Positions 7,498-15,886 of a stretch of DNA of 64,000 nt are shown here, piece by piece. This DNA is from Verrucosispora sp. WMMD573 (GTDB lineage: Bacteria > Actinomycetota > Actinomycetes > Mycobacteriales > Micromonosporaceae): positions 2,728,001 to 2,792,000 of the forward strand of contig NZ_CP114901.1 in the NCBI RefSeq assembly GCF_027497175.1, read 5' to 3'. Made by a program: the position numbers and the translations under genes. Under the pieces are notes generated by a model. The model saw only the letters and a list, made by a program, of their open reading frames with translations. It ran no database searches and had not been told where the DNA came from. Each line of letters begins with the position of its first letter. The first letter of the stretch is position 1.

Positions 7498-9120
7498 ATG
7501 ACGGAGCGGATCGAAGGCCACGGCGGGGAACTCGCCATCGCGGCGCTGCGCGCGTACGGGGTGCGGGAGATGTTCACCCTCTCCGGCGGGCACGTGTTCC
7601 CGCTCTACGATGCCGCGCACAAGACCGACTTCCCGATCTACGACGTGCGGCACGAGCAGTCCGCCGTCTTCGCCGCCGAGGCGGTGGCGAAGCTCCAGCG
7701 CCGACCCGGGCTGGCGGTGCTCACCGCCGGTCCCGGCGTGACCAACGGCATCTCCGGTCTGACCAGCGCCTTCTTCAACGCCTCGCCGGTGCTCGTGCTG
7801 GGCGGCCGGGCACCCCAGTTCCGCTGGGGCTCGGGCAGCCTCCAGGAGATGGACCACCTCCCGCTGGTCGCCCCGGTCACCAAGCACGCGGAGACGGTGT
7901 TCAGCGCGGACGACATCCCCCGGGCGGTGGCCGCCGCGCTGACCACCGCCCTCACCCCACACCGGGGGCCGGTGTTCCTCGACTTCCCGCTGGAGGCGAT
8001 CTTCTCGGTCGGCGACGCGGAGCTGCCGGCCGGGCCGCAGCTCAGCCCGCTCGAAGCCGACCCCGCCGAGGTGGCCCGCGCCGCCGCGCTGATCGCGGGC
8101 GCGGCACGTCCGGTGATCATCGCCGGATCGGACGTGTGGACCGGTGACGCCGTCGACGAACTGCGGGCCGCGGCCGAGGCGCTCACCGTGCCGGTCTTCA
8201 CCAACGGCATGGGTCGGGGCGCCCTGCCACCGGAGCACCCGTTGGCGTTCGCCAAGGCCCGTCGGGTGGCCCTGTCCAACGCCGACGTGGTCGTGGTGAT
8301 CGGCACCCCGTTGGACTTCCGGCTATCCTTCGGTGACTTCGGCGAGGCCCAGGTGGTGCACATCGTCGACGCGCCCAGCCAGCGGGCCGGGCACGTACAG
8401 CCCGCCGCTGCCCCCGCCGGTGACCTGCGCGGCATCCTCACCGCCCTGGCCGAGCACCCCGGCGACCGGGTCGACCACGACGACTGGGTCGCCCAGTTGC
8501 GGACCGCGGAGGACGCCGCGAAGGCCCGCGACGCCGAGGAGATGGCGGCCGAGACCGACCCGATCCGCCCGGCCCGGATCTACGGCGAGCTGCGCAAGGT
8601 GCTCGCCCGCGACGCGGTCACCATCGGCGACGGCGGCGACTTCGTCTCGTACGCGGGGCGGTACCTGGAGCCGGCCCAGCCCGGCACCTGGCTCGACCCT
8701 GGACCATACGGCTGCCTCGGCACCGGCATGGGCTACGCGATGGGCGCCCGGGTCACCCACCCGGACCGGCAGGTCTGTGTGCTGATGGGCGACGGCGCGG
8801 CCGGCTTCTCGCTGATGGACGTGGAGTCGCTGGCCCGGCAGAAACTGCCGGTGGTCATCGTGGTCGGCAACAACGGCATCTGGGGCCTGGAGAAGCACCC
8901 GATGCGGGCCATGTACGGCTACGACGTGGCCGCCGATCTCCAGCCCGAGCTGCGCTACGACCAGGTGGTCGGGGCGCTCGGCGGTGCGGGCGAGACGGTC
9001 GCCAAGGCCGCCGAGCTGGGGCCGGCCCTGCAACGGGCCTTCGACGCCGGGGTGCCGTACCTGGTCAACGTGCTCACCGACCCGGCCGACGCTTACCCCC
9101 GCTCCTCGAACCTGGCGTGA
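7498..9120 (+). CDS. Thiamine-diphosphate enzyme, acetolactate synthase-like
   Basis: This three-domain ThDP enzyme of 540 residues has the conserved cofactor-activating Glu in RHEQSAVFAAEA (near residue 51), a central domain with VIGTPLDFR, and the C-terminal ThDP motif GDGAAGFSLMDVESLAR through NNGIWGLEK. It is distinct from the biosynthetic IlvB at 60.2 kb. It has no regulatory-subunit gene nearby, and its FTLSGGHVFPLYD N-terminus is unlike IlvB's [10 protein letters not shown]. It may be a catabolic or lyase-type relative (oxalyl-CoA decarboxylase or benzaldehyde lyase group); the sequence does not settle the substrate. AAGGAG precedes ATG 7498. Its neighbour is an enoyl-CoA hydratase. 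Confidence 0.82.
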   Translation: MTERIEGHGGELAIAALRAYGVREMFTLSGGHVFPLYDAAHKTDFPIYDVRHEQSAVFAAEAVAKLQRRPGLAVLTAGPGVTNGISGLTSAFFNASPVLVLGGRAPQFRWGSGSLQEMDHLPLVAPVTKHAETVFSADDIPRAVAAALTTALTPHRGPVFLDFPLEAIFSVGDAELPAGPQLSPLEADPAEVARAAALIAGAARPVIIAGSDVWTGDAVDELRAAAEALTVPVFTNGMGRGALPPEHPLAFAKARRVALSNADVVVVIGTPLDFRLSFGDFGEAQVVHIVDAPSQRAGHVQPAAAPAGDLRGILTALAEHPGDRVDHDDWVAQLRTAEDAAKARDAEEMAAETDPIRPARIYGELRKVLARDAVTIGDGGDFVSYAGRYLEPAQPGTWLDPGPYGCLGTGMGYAMGARVTHPDRQVCVLMGDGAAGFSLMDVESLARQKLPVVIVVGNNGIWGLEKHPMRAMYGYDVAADLQPELRYDQVVGALGGAGETVAKAAELGPALQRAFDAGVPYLVNVLTDPADAYPRSSNLA

Positions 9121-9124
9121 GTCG

Positions 9125-9164
9125 GGAGCCCCGCCTCGGCCCCTACAGCTCGGGGCGGGGCTCC
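9125..9164. terminator. Hairpin between converging genes
   Basis: Perfect 11-bp arms (9125-9135 and 9154-9164) flank an 18-nt loop just after the ThDP-enzyme stop and across the 3' end of the converging PLDc-type gene. There is no T tract, as is common in high-GC actinomycetes. Confidence 0.5.
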
Positions 9165-9556
9165 TCGCGCGGTGGCTCGCCCTCGCGTTTGCGCAGGTCG
9201 TCCTCGCGTTTGCGCAGGTCCTCCTCCCAGCGGCGGAAGAGTTCCTGGTCCTCCCGGCGTGAACGCTCCTCGATCGAGCGAAGGAACTCCGGGTCGTCGT
9301 CCGGGGCGACCGGCCGGGGACGCTCGGCCGGGCGTGCGCCCGCCGCCCAGGACGTCGATCCGCCGACGGGCTTGCGCTCCCGGCCGGCGACGAACCAGGC
9401 GATCGAGCCGACCAGCGGGAAGAACAGGATGATCAGCAGCCAGGCGATCCGGGGGAGGTGGCGGATGCCGTCCTCCTCGGCGGAGAGGCAGCTGATCAGG
9501 GCACAGACGGCGAGGACGACCTGCACCAGGAAGAGAAGGATGTACAGCCGGGCCAT
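9143..9556 (-). CDS. PLD nuclease N-terminal domain membrane protein
   Basis: The 137-residue protein begins with two membrane helices (LYILLFLVQVVLAVCALISC and IAWLLIILFFPLVGSIAWFVAG). They match the small membrane domain found at the N-terminus of cardiolipin-synthase-type PLD proteins (PLDc_N); no HKD catalytic motif is present. The tail is charged and repetitive (REDQELFRRWEEDLRKREDDLRKREGE), with an internal LRKRED repeat that should be helical. Function unknown; stand-alone PLDc_N proteins are common in actinobacteria. Confidence 0.8.
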   Translation of the reverse strand: MARLYILLFLVQVVLAVCALISCLSAEEDGIRHLPRIAWLLIILFFPLVGSIAWFVAGRERKPVGGSTSWAAGARPAERPRPVAPDDDPEFLRSIEERSRREDQELFRRWEEDLRKREDDLRKREGEPPREEPRPEL

Positions 9557-9586
9557 GTAACCATCATTACCTACCTCGCACAGCGG

Positions 9587-9889
9587 TCACAGCCCGCGCA
9601 GCACCAGCAGCGCTCCGAGGAGTGCGAATCCGGCGGCGGCCAGCCCCACCAGGGCGAGGAGTCGACCGCCGACACGGGGTACGCCGCTGCCGGTGGCCCG
9701 TCGCCAACAGAGCGTGACGACCATGCCCCAGCCGAGGATGGTCAGCGCGGCCGGTGCGGCCCCGCCTGGGCCGCCGGTGAGCGCGAGCCGGACGGTCAGC
9801 AGCGCCACCACGGTCAGCGTGAGCAGGGTGCGCCGCCAGGCAAGCCGGGTGCGTTCGGGTTGCAGCCCCGGGTCGCGGACCGTGCTCAT
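9587..9889 (-). CDS. DUF202 domain membrane protein
   Basis: The 100-residue protein has three predicted membrane helices and the DUF202 N-terminal signature LQPERTRLAWRRTLLTL. It starts with an ATGA overlap on the stop of a second DUF202 gene (9886-9889), so the two are translationally coupled and probably form a small membrane complex. Function of the family is unknown. Confidence 0.82.
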   Translation of the reverse strand: MSTVRDPGLQPERTRLAWRRTLLTLTVVALLTVRLALTGGPGGAAPAALTILGWGMVVTLCWRRATGSGVPRVGGRLLALVGLAAAGFALLGALLVLRGL

Positions 9890-10266
9890 CCGCTGATCGC
9901 GCCGGCCAGTACCGCCCCCACCAGCGCCAGCGCGCCGAGGCCGACGGTCAGGGCGAGGACGGCCGGGAAGTGGGACGCGGGCAACTCCTCGCCGAGCCGG
10001 ATGGCCCGTTCGGTGCGGGCCCAGTGGTCGACGGCCCGGATCGCGACCACGCCGCCGAGCAGCAGCAACGCCACGGCGATCGCCTCGCGCAGGTGGACCA
10101 GGGACAGGGTCGGCAGGAACTGCGCGGCGGCGAGTCCGCCGGCGATCAACGCCAGTCCGGTACGCAGCCAGGCCAGGAAGGTGCGTTCGTTGGCCAGGGA
10201 GAAGCGGTAGTCGGGGGTGCTACCCACCGACCGCATCTCCTGCGGATCGAACCAGTTCCTGATCAT
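9886..10266 (-). CDS. YidH/DUF202 family membrane protein
   Basis: The 126-residue protein carries the YidH signature DYRFSLANERTFLAWLRTGLALIAGG, then two further hydrophobic segments ending in LVGAVLAGAISG. ATG 10266 is chosen; a GTG nine bases upstream (10275) is also possible, neither with a clear ribosome site. It is the first gene of a two-gene operon with a shorter DUF202 protein (4-nt overlap). It is divergent from a GNAT acetyltransferase. Role unknown. Confidence 0.82.
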   Translation of the reverse strand: MIRNWFDPQEMRSVGSTPDYRFSLANERTFLAWLRTGLALIAGGLAAAQFLPTLSLVHLREAIAVALLLLGGVVAIRAVDHWARTERAIRLGEELPASHFPAVLALTVGLGALALVGAVLAGAISG

Positions 10267-10316
10267 CTGCCACACGGTGGTGATTATCCGGTTTCCGACG
10301 GGAATAGGTTGGGGGC

Positions 10317-11114
10317 ATGACGGATCTTGACGCGACCACCCTGAGGGTGGCGTACGACACCCAGCTGCGGCCGGATCTGCCCGACCCGGTGCCTGACGGC
10401 GTCGTGATCGAGCCGGACGGTCCGGTGTTCCGGGTGCGGGGCCTGGATCAGCGGGGCATGGTGACCTACCGCGACCTCGGCGGGTTGGCCGGTACCGAGC
10501 TCGACGAGCTGATCGCCCGGCAGGTGGCGGTGTTCCGCGAGCGGGGTGAGCCGGTCGAGTGGAAGCTGCACGGCCATGACGAGCCGGCCGACCTGCCGCA
10601 GCGGCTGCGCGCCGCCGGATTCGTGCCGGAAGAGCAGGAGACCGTCGTGGTCGGCCCGGTCGCCCCGCTGGCCTCCGCGCTGCCGGTGTTGCCCGAGGGC
10701 GTACGCCTGCGGGAGGTGACCGGGCGCGCGGACCTGGACCGGATCGCGGCGCTCAAGTTGCGGGTGTGGGGGCGTGACCTGTCCGGACTGGTCGACGCGC
10801 TGGCCCGGGAGATCGCCACCGATCCGCAGGCGATCACGGTCGTGGTGGCCGAGGCGGGCGAGGCGATGGTCAGCGCCGGTTGGGTGCGGTACCCGGTCGA
10901 CAGCACGTTCGCCACGTTGTGGGGCGGCTCGACGCTGCCGCAGTGGCGACGCAAGGGCATCTACCGGGCGTTGGTCACCTACCGGGCGCGGCTGGCCGGG
11001 GCGCGCGGCCGGACGCTGGTGCAGGTCGACGCGTCCAACGAGAGCCGCCCGGTGCTGGAGCGGCTCGGGCTTGTCCCGGTCACCACCACCACGCCCTACG
11101 TCTACACTCCGTGA
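10317..11114 (+). CDS. GNAT family N-acetyltransferase
   Basis: The C-terminal half (about residues 125-265) is a GNAT fold. It has the acetyl-CoA-binding element LPQWRRKGIYRALVTYRARLA (R/Q-x-x-G/A type) and the terminal strand VQVDASNESRPVLERLGLVPV. The N-terminal half is a divergent region (WKLHGHDEPADLPQRLRAAGF) often seen in two-lobed actinobacterial acetyltransferases. The acceptor substrate is unknown. A small gene of unknown function begins 2 nt after its stop, so the two are probably one transcript. Confidence 0.85.
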   Translation: MTDLDATTLRVAYDTQLRPDLPDPVPDGVVIEPDGPVFRVRGLDQRGMVTYRDLGGLAGTELDELIARQVAVFRERGEPVEWKLHGHDEPADLPQRLRAAGFVPEEQETVVVGPVAPLASALPVLPEGVRLREVTGRADLDRIAALKLRVWGRDLSGLVDALAREIATDPQAITVVVAEAGEAMVSAGWVRYPVDSTFATLWGGSTLPQWRRKGIYRALVTYRARLAGARGRTLVQVDASNESRPVLERLGLVPVTTTTPYVYTP

Positions 11115-11116
11115 TC

Positions 11117-11533
11117 ATGGGCCAGCGGCTGACGGACGACGAGAAGATGACCCTGAAGACGGGTGCCTTCGGTGCGGTGCTCATGGTCTCGAACGCCGAC
11201 CCGGGGGTGCTCGCGCTGTTCCGGGAGAGCTTCGCCGCCTCCGGGGCGATGGCCGACGCCAGCGGGGTGGTGAAGGAGGCGTTGACCAGCGGGCCGCTGC
11301 CGAAGCTGCCGCGCGACTCGGCGCTTGAGGTGGAGTCGGTGGTGCTGCCGGCGCTGCGCCGGGGGGTCGAGATCCTGACCGAGAAGGTCCCGCAGGACGT
11401 CCCGGTCTACCGCGCGGTGGTGCTGGCGGCGGCCGATCGTACGGCCCGCGCCCACGACGGCGTGAGTCCGGCCGAGGCCGAGGTCATCGAACGGATCAGG
11501 GGCGTGCTGGGCGCCGATGCTACTGACAGGTAA
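11117..11533 (+). CDS. Hypothetical protein, about 138 residues
   Basis: I do not recognise the family with certainty. The protein is mostly helical with no membrane segment: DDEKMTLKTGAFGAVLMVSNADPG at the start, then PVYRAVVLAAADRTARAHDGVSPAEAEVIERIRGVLG. The C-terminal EAEVIERIRGVL pattern resembles TerB-like or tellurite-resistance-like helical domains, but no metal-binding residues stand out. The start ATG lies 2 nt past the stop of the acetyltransferase, so it is probably co-transcribed with it. Confidence 0.7.
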   Translation: MGQRLTDDEKMTLKTGAFGAVLMVSNADPGVLALFRESFAASGAMADASGVVKEALTSGPLPKLPRDSALEVESVVLPALRRGVEILTEKVPQDVPVYRAVVLAAADRTARAHDGVSPAEAEVIERIRGVLGADATDR

Positions 11534-11657
11534 CATGACGCCGTGGGCAACCGCACAGCAGCTCATGGTTGACCGGACGGCACCGCACGCGCGAGGCTGC
11601 GCCCAGATCTGGGGCGAAAAGATCACATAACCACAGCAGGAGGGTCGTCGAAGCGCG

Positions 11658-12437
11658 ATGAACATCGTCGTACTCGTCAAGCAGGTGCCCGATTCGGGCG
11701 CGGACCGCAACCTGCGTACTGACGACAACACTGTCGACCGCGGTTCGGCGAACAACGTCATCAACGAGATGGACGAGTACGCCATCGAGGAGGCGTTGAA
11801 GATCAAGGAGGCGCACGGCGGCGAGGTGACCATCCTGACCATGGGTCCGGACCGGGCGACCGAGTCGATCCGCAAGGCGCTGTCGATGGGCCCGGACAAA
11901 GCGGTGCACGTCGTGGACGACGCCCTGCACGGCTCCTGCGCCGTCGCCACCTCGAAGGTGCTCGCCGCCGCGCTGGGGCAGCTCAACGCCGACCTGGTGC
12001 TCTGCGGCTCGGAGTCCACCGACGGGCGGGTGCAGGTGATGCCGCACATGCTCGCCGAGCGGCTCGGCATCGCGGCGCTGACCGGTGCCCGCAAGCTCAC
12101 CGTCGACGGGGCCACGCTGACCGTGGAGCGGCAGACGGAGGAGGGCTACGAGGTGGTCACCGCCTCGACCCCGGCCATCGTCTCCGTGTGGGACACGATC
12201 AACGAGCCCCGGTACCCCTCGTTCAAGGGCATCATGGCCGCCAAGAAGAAGCCGGTGCAGACGCTCGCCCTGACCGACCTGGGCGTGGCCGCGAACGAGG
12301 TCGGCTTCGACGGAGCGACAAGCACCGTGGTCGAGCACAGCAAGCGTCCGCCGCGTTCGGGTGGCGTCAAGGTCACCGATGAGGGCTCCGGCGGCACGCA
12401 GCTCGTCGAGTTCCTCGCCACCGAGAAGTTCGTGTGA
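11658..12437 (+). CDS. etfB: Electron transfer flavoprotein subunit beta
   Basis: EtfB is the AMP-binding subunit of the heterodimeric flavoprotein that passes electrons from acyl-CoA dehydrogenases to the membrane ETF dehydrogenase. The sequence shows the family start MNIVVLVKQVPD, the ETF-beta signature region (DLVLCGSESTDG followed by MLAERLG), and WDTINEPRYPSFKGIMAAKKK. Length of 259 residues is normal. It is followed 12 nt later by etfA. The 124-nt upstream gap shows no promoter match I trust. Confidence 0.95.
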   Translation: MNIVVLVKQVPDSGADRNLRTDDNTVDRGSANNVINEMDEYAIEEALKIKEAHGGEVTILTMGPDRATESIRKALSMGPDKAVHVVDDALHGSCAVATSKVLAAALGQLNADLVLCGSESTDGRVQVMPHMLAERLGIAALTGARKLTVDGATLTVERQTEEGYEVVTASTPAIVSVWDTINEPRYPSFKGIMAAKKKPVQTLALTDLGVAANEVGFDGATSTVVEHSKRPPRSGGVKVTDEGSGGTQLVEFLATEKFV

Positions 12438-12449
12438 GGGGTGTGGGAC

Positions 12450-13409
12450 ATGTCTGAGGTTCTCGTCGTCGTCGAAGCCACTGCGGAGTTCGGCGTCAAG
12501 AAGGTCACCCTGGAGATGCTCACCCTCGCCCGTGAGCTGGGTTCCCCGTCGGCGGTGGTGCTCGGCGGAGCCGGCGCCGCCGAGGCTCTCGCCGGCAAGC
12601 TGGGCGAGTACGGCGCGGAGAAGATCTACGCGGCCGAGAGTGACGAGATCGACGGTTACCTGGTGGCGCCGAAGGCCACCGTGGTCGCCGAACTGGTCAA
12701 GCGGGTGCAGCCGGCCGCCGTGCTGCTCGCCTCCTCGCAGGAGGGCAAGGAGATCGCCGCCCGGCTGGCGGTCAAGCTGGACAACGGCATCCTGACCGAC
12801 GTGGTGGGCCTGGCTGCCGACGGCACCGCCACCCAGGTGGCCTTCGCCGGGTCGACAATCGTGAAGTCCAAGGTCACCCGGGGCCTGCCGCTGGTCACCG
12901 TCCGGCCGAACTCGGTCAACCCGACGCCGGCCGCGGCCACCGCCGCGGTCGAGCAGCTCACCGTCGCCGTCACCGACAGCGACAAGCTGGCCAAGGTCGT
13001 CGACCGGGTGGCCGAGCAGAAGGGTTCCCGCCCCGAGCTGACCGAGGCCGGCGTGGTCGTCTCCGGCGGTCGCGGTGTCGGTAACGCGGACAACTTCAAG
13101 CTGGTCGAGGAGCTGGCCGACCTGCTCGGCGGTGCCGTCGGCGCCTCCCGGGCCGCGGTCGACTCCGGCTTCTACCCGCACCAGTTCCAGGTGGGCCAGA
13201 CCGGCAAGACGGTCTCCCCGCAGCTCTACGTCGCGCTGGGCATCTCCGGCGCGATTCAGCACCGGGCCGGCATGCAGACCTCGAAGACCATCGTCGCGGT
13301 CAACAAGGACGGCGAGGCGCCGATCTTCGAGCTGGCCGACTTCGGCGTGGTCGGCGACCTGTTCAAGATCGTTCCGCAGGCCGCCGAGGAGATCCGCAAG
13401 CGCAAGTGA
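12450..13409 (+). CDS. etfA: Electron transfer flavoprotein subunit alpha
   Basis: EtfA binds FAD and pairs with EtfB. The C-terminal FAD domain is clear: SRAAVDSGF near residue 235, then the signature [18 protein letters not shown], and [21 protein letters not shown]. The 319-residue length is typical. ATG 12450 is used (a GTG at 12441 is in frame). etfBA form one operon ending in a very strong hairpin at 13418-13457. The enoyl-CoA hydratase at 6.6 kb could belong to the same fatty-acid degradation physiology, but is not in this operon. Confidence 0.95.
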   Translation: MSEVLVVVEATAEFGVKKVTLEMLTLARELGSPSAVVLGGAGAAEALAGKLGEYGAEKIYAAESDEIDGYLVAPKATVVAELVKRVQPAAVLLASSQEGKEIAARLAVKLDNGILTDVVGLAADGTATQVAFAGSTIVKSKVTRGLPLVTVRPNSVNPTPAAATAAVEQLTVAVTDSDKLAKVVDRVAEQKGSRPELTEAGVVVSGGRGVGNADNFKLVEELADLLGGAVGASRAAVDSGFYPHQFQVGQTGKTVSPQLYVALGISGAIQHRAGMQTSKTIVAVNKDGEAPIFELADFGVVGDLFKIVPQAAEEIRKRK

Positions 13410-13417
13410 GTCGTACC

Positions 13418-13457
13418 GACACAGCCGCCGCCCGCAACTGCGGGCGGCGGCTGTGTC
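13418..13457 (+). terminator. etfBA terminator, perfect 18-bp stem
   Basis: Arms 13418-13435 and 13440-13457 are perfectly complementary around a 4-nt AACT loop, starting 9 nt after the etfA stop. There is no strong T run, so this is an I-shaped terminator of the type common in actinomycetes. Confidence 0.85.
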
Positions 13458-13475
13458 GTCGGTGGCACGCGGGGA

Positions 13476-13518
13476 GCTGATCGGCGGGCCGGGGAGCTGA
13501 ACCGGCCCGCCGATCAGC
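13476..13518 (-). terminator. Terminator of the sigma/anti-sigma operon
   Basis: Perfect 17-bp arms (13476-13492 and 13502-13518) with a 9-nt loop overlap the stop codon of the anti-sigma gene. With the etfBA hairpin it separates two converging operons. Confidence 0.7.
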
Positions 13519-14269
13519 CCGTCAGGGAGCCCCGCAGGAGGCTGTCGCCGGAGTGGGCGGTGTTGTTGTCGAACTGCTCGGCCGAGACGTCGACGACCGA
13601 GTACTGCCCCAGGTCGACGTTCGGCGGCAACGGCAGCAGCACGTCGGAGCCGTCGCCGAGCACACCGACCGAGAACATCTCCATGTTTCGCGGGTTGATG
13701 AGCCAGACCTCGTAATACCCCGGTACGGCCGGGAGATTCGCCACGTGCAGGTGCAACTCGCCGCTGCCCAGCACGCGGGCGTCGCCCCGGGCCGTCGGTG
13801 GCGTCGACCCGTACGCCGCCAGCGGAGCGCTGGCCACCACGGTCGGCTCGGCGGGCGTACCGTCGCGCAGCAGGGCGGCCGTGCCGACCACACCGACGGT
13901 GGCGGCGGCGACCGCTGTGACCGCCGTCGTGGCCAGCCGGGACCAGCGCCCGCGCCGCGACCGGCGTGACACGGTCGGCGGGTCGGTGGTTACCGGGTCG
14001 GCCGGGTCCGGTCCTGGCCGGTCGGCGGCGAGCCGGGGCAGGCCCTTCGCCGCCGTGATCTCGGCCATGATGCCCTGCCAGACGTGCTCCGGCGGGTCGG
14101 GCAGATCACGCAGCTCCTGACTGGCGGCACCGAGGCCGGCGACGTGGCGCAGGCTCTCCACTTCCGCCTGGCAGTGCGGGCAGGCGTCGAGGTGGGTGCG
14201 GTCGGAGGTGTCCACCTCACTCTCACCGAGCGCCAGAAATACCAGCCGGTCGTGCTCCAGGTGCTGCAC
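13514..14269 (-). CDS. Anti-sigma factor, RskA-like with zinc-binding N-terminus
   Basis: The 251-residue protein is a transmembrane anti-sigma factor. The cytoplasmic N-terminus has the ZAS zinc motif HLDACPHC (H-x3-C-x2-C). One membrane helix follows near residues 105-130 (LATTAVTAVAAATVGVVGTAALL). The extracytoplasmic C-terminal domain resembles RskA (LPAVPGYYEVWLINPRNMEMFSVGVL). It should hold the partner ECF sigma factor inactive at the membrane until a surface signal triggers release. Its first 47 nt overlap the 3' end of the sigma gene, which implies translational coupling. Confidence 0.88.
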   Translation of the reverse strand: MQHLEHDRLVFLALGESEVDTSDRTHLDACPHCQAEVESLRHVAGLGAASQELRDLPDPPEHVWQGIMAEITAAKGLPRLAADRPGPDPADPVTTDPPTVSRRSRRGRWSRLATTAVTAVAAATVGVVGTAALLRDGTPAEPTVVASAPLAAYGSTPPTARGDARVLGSGELHLHVANLPAVPGYYEVWLINPRNMEMFSVGVLGDGSDVLLPLPPNVDLGQYSVVDVSAEQFDNNTAHSGDSLLRGSLTG

Positions 14270-14870
14270 CGTCCACCTCCCATCTGCGCTTCAGACTTGC
14301 CATGCCCCGCCGGATGTGACTCTTGACCGTGCCGAGCGGCACCCCGGTCACTGTCGCTATCTGCTGGTGGGTCAGGTCGTCGAAGAAGGCCAATTCCAGC
14401 ATGCGTCGCTGTTCGTCCGGCAGCCGTGCCAACTCGTCGGCCACCACCAGCCGGTCGACCACGGTGTCCGGGTCACTGCCGGCGGGTGCCGGTTCGGGCA
14501 GTTGGCGTACGGTCTCGACCACCCGGCTCTCCCGGGCCGCGGACCGGAGCCGGTCGACCACCTTGCGCCGGCCGATGCCGAGCAGCCAGCCGACCAGTGA
14601 ACCCTTCGTCGGATCGAAGGTCTCCCGGCCGAGCCAGGCGGCCACGAACGTGGCCTGCGTCGCGTCCTCCGCGTCGCTGCGGTTCACCAGCGTGCTGGTG
14701 GCCAGGTGGAGAACGGCCCGACCGTAACGGTCGTACGCCTCACGCAGCGCCAGCTCGTCGCCGGCCCGGAAGCGGCGGGCCAGCTCGTCCTCGGGTGTGC
14801 CCGGTTGCTGCCGGACCCCGGTCACGGGACGGTTCGCCTGGTTGGGGGCATGCCCGACTGTAGCTCGCAC
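14223..14870 (-). CDS. ECF-type RNA polymerase sigma factor
   Basis: This group IV sigma factor contains sigma-2 (REAYDRYGRAVLHLAT, DAEDATQATFVAAW, then GSLVGWLLGIGRRKVVDRLR) and sigma-4 (LPDEQRRMLELAFFDDLTHQQIATVTGVPLGTVKSHIRRGM). SigK/SigL-like relatives are commonly paired with RskA-type anti-sigma proteins, as here. The exact start is uncertain: GTG 14870 is used, and a shorter start at the VRQQPG segment is possible. The gene is divergent from the DUF4397/sortase operon across a 185-nt gap, which may be one of its targets. Confidence 0.88.
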   Translation of the reverse strand: MRATVGHAPNQANRPVTGVRQQPGTPEDELARRFRAGDELALREAYDRYGRAVLHLATSTLVNRSDAEDATQATFVAAWLGRETFDPTKGSLVGWLLGIGRRKVVDRLRSAARESRVVETVRQLPEPAPAGSDPDTVVDRLVVADELARLPDEQRRMLELAFFDDLTHQQIATVTGVPLGTVKSHIRRGMASLKRRWEVDGAAPGARPAGISGAR

Positions 14871-15055
14871 CGGTGCCGTCCCCTCTGTCAGCCCAGTGTC
14901 TTCTCGGCCTCTCTTCGTCCGCTCGATGCCCGACGGATGCGGTCACGAGCGGAAAAAGAAAGTCGCACCGGCCCGCATCCGGGCGGCGCGGAGCCGGCGT
15001 ATCTCGGGGTGCCCAGCAAGCATGACGAAGTGTGATGAAACACCAGGAGGCAGAC

Positions 15056-15886
15056 ATGCAATTCGCGTACCTTCGCCGCGTCGCCGCGGGTGGCGCGGTC
15101 GCCGCGCTGACCTTCGTCGGCGCCGGCATCGCGACGGCGACCCCGGCGTACGCCGCCGACTCGAAGGTCTCCGTCGTGCACGGCATTCCGGACACCCCGG
15201 TCGACGTCTACGTCAACGGAGAAAAGACCCTGGAGAACTTCGAGCCCGGTGACGTGGCCGGGCCGCTGGACCTGCCCGAGGGGCAGTACGACCTCGCCCT
15301 GACCAGGCCGGGAGAGCCGATCGATCAGGCCATCCTCACCGCCGACGACGCCGAGGTGCCCGGCGGGGCGAACATCAGCATCGCCGCTCACCTCGACGCC
15401 GACGGTGAGCCCACGATCACCCCGTTCGTCAACGACACCGCGAAGGTCGACGCCGGCAAGGCCCGGCTGATCGTCCGGCACACCGCCGCCGCGCCGGCCG
15501 TGGACGTGCGGGCCGGCGGCAGCCCGGTCTTCGAGGGCCTCACCAACCCGAACGAGGCCAAGGGTGACGTGGACGCGGGCGGTGTCTCGGCGGACGTGGT
15601 GCTCGCCGGCACCGACACCGTGGTGATCGGGCCGGCCGACCTCAACCTGCGGGAGGGTACGGCGACGATCGTCTACGCCATCGGCTCCGCCGAGGCGGAG
15701 AACCTCTCCGTCGTGGCGCAGACCATCGACGGCCTGCACTCGGCGCCGTCCGGGGTGCCGAGCGGCACCGGCGGGCAGGCCGACACCGGCCTCGGCACCT
15801 GGTGGTACGCCCTGGCGGGCACCGGGATCCTGCTGCTGGTCGCGGGCGGTGCGCGGGCGGCTGTCGTCCGGTCGGGTCGCCGGTGA
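15056..15886 (+). CDS. Secreted DUF4397 surface protein with sortase-like sorting signal
   Basis: The 276-residue protein has a signal peptide ending near TATPAYA-A, then DUF4397 sequence (SVVHGIPDTPVDVYVNG, and a second repeat-like RLIVRHTAAAPAVDVRAGG). The C-terminus is a cell-wall sorting arrangement: QADTG, a hydrophobic helix (WYALAGTGILLLVAGGA), and a basic tail VRSGRR. QADTG resembles the LPxTG/LAxTG pentapeptide. ATG 15056 is chosen because AGGAGG precedes it. The next gene, a class F sortase, overlaps its stop by GTGA, so this protein is the obvious candidate substrate. Confidence 0.88.
   Translation: MQFAYLRRVAAGGAVAALTFVGAGIATATPAYAADSKVSVVHGIPDTPVDVYVNGEKTLENFEPGDVAGPLDLPEGQYDLALTRPGEPIDQAILTADDAEVPGGANISIAAHLDADGEPTITPFVNDTAKVDAGKARLIVRHTAAAPAVDVRAGGSPVFEGLTNPNEAKGDVDAGGVSADVVLAGTDTVVIGPADLNLREGTATIVYAIGSAEAENLSVVAQTIDGLHSAPSGVPSGTGGQADTGLGTWWYALAGTGILLLVAGGARAAVVRSGRR

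Noticed and set aside
11520..13262. 580-codon minus-strand open frame across etfB and etfA
   Set aside because: Open frames this long opposite real genes are common at this GC content. The sequence is His/Gly/Arg-rich without any domain, while etfBA are unmistakable.
14934..14981. 9-bp inverted repeat CGGATGCGG upstream of the DUF4397 gene
   Set aside because: The arms are short and the loop is 31 nt long. In DNA of this composition such matches are expected by chance.
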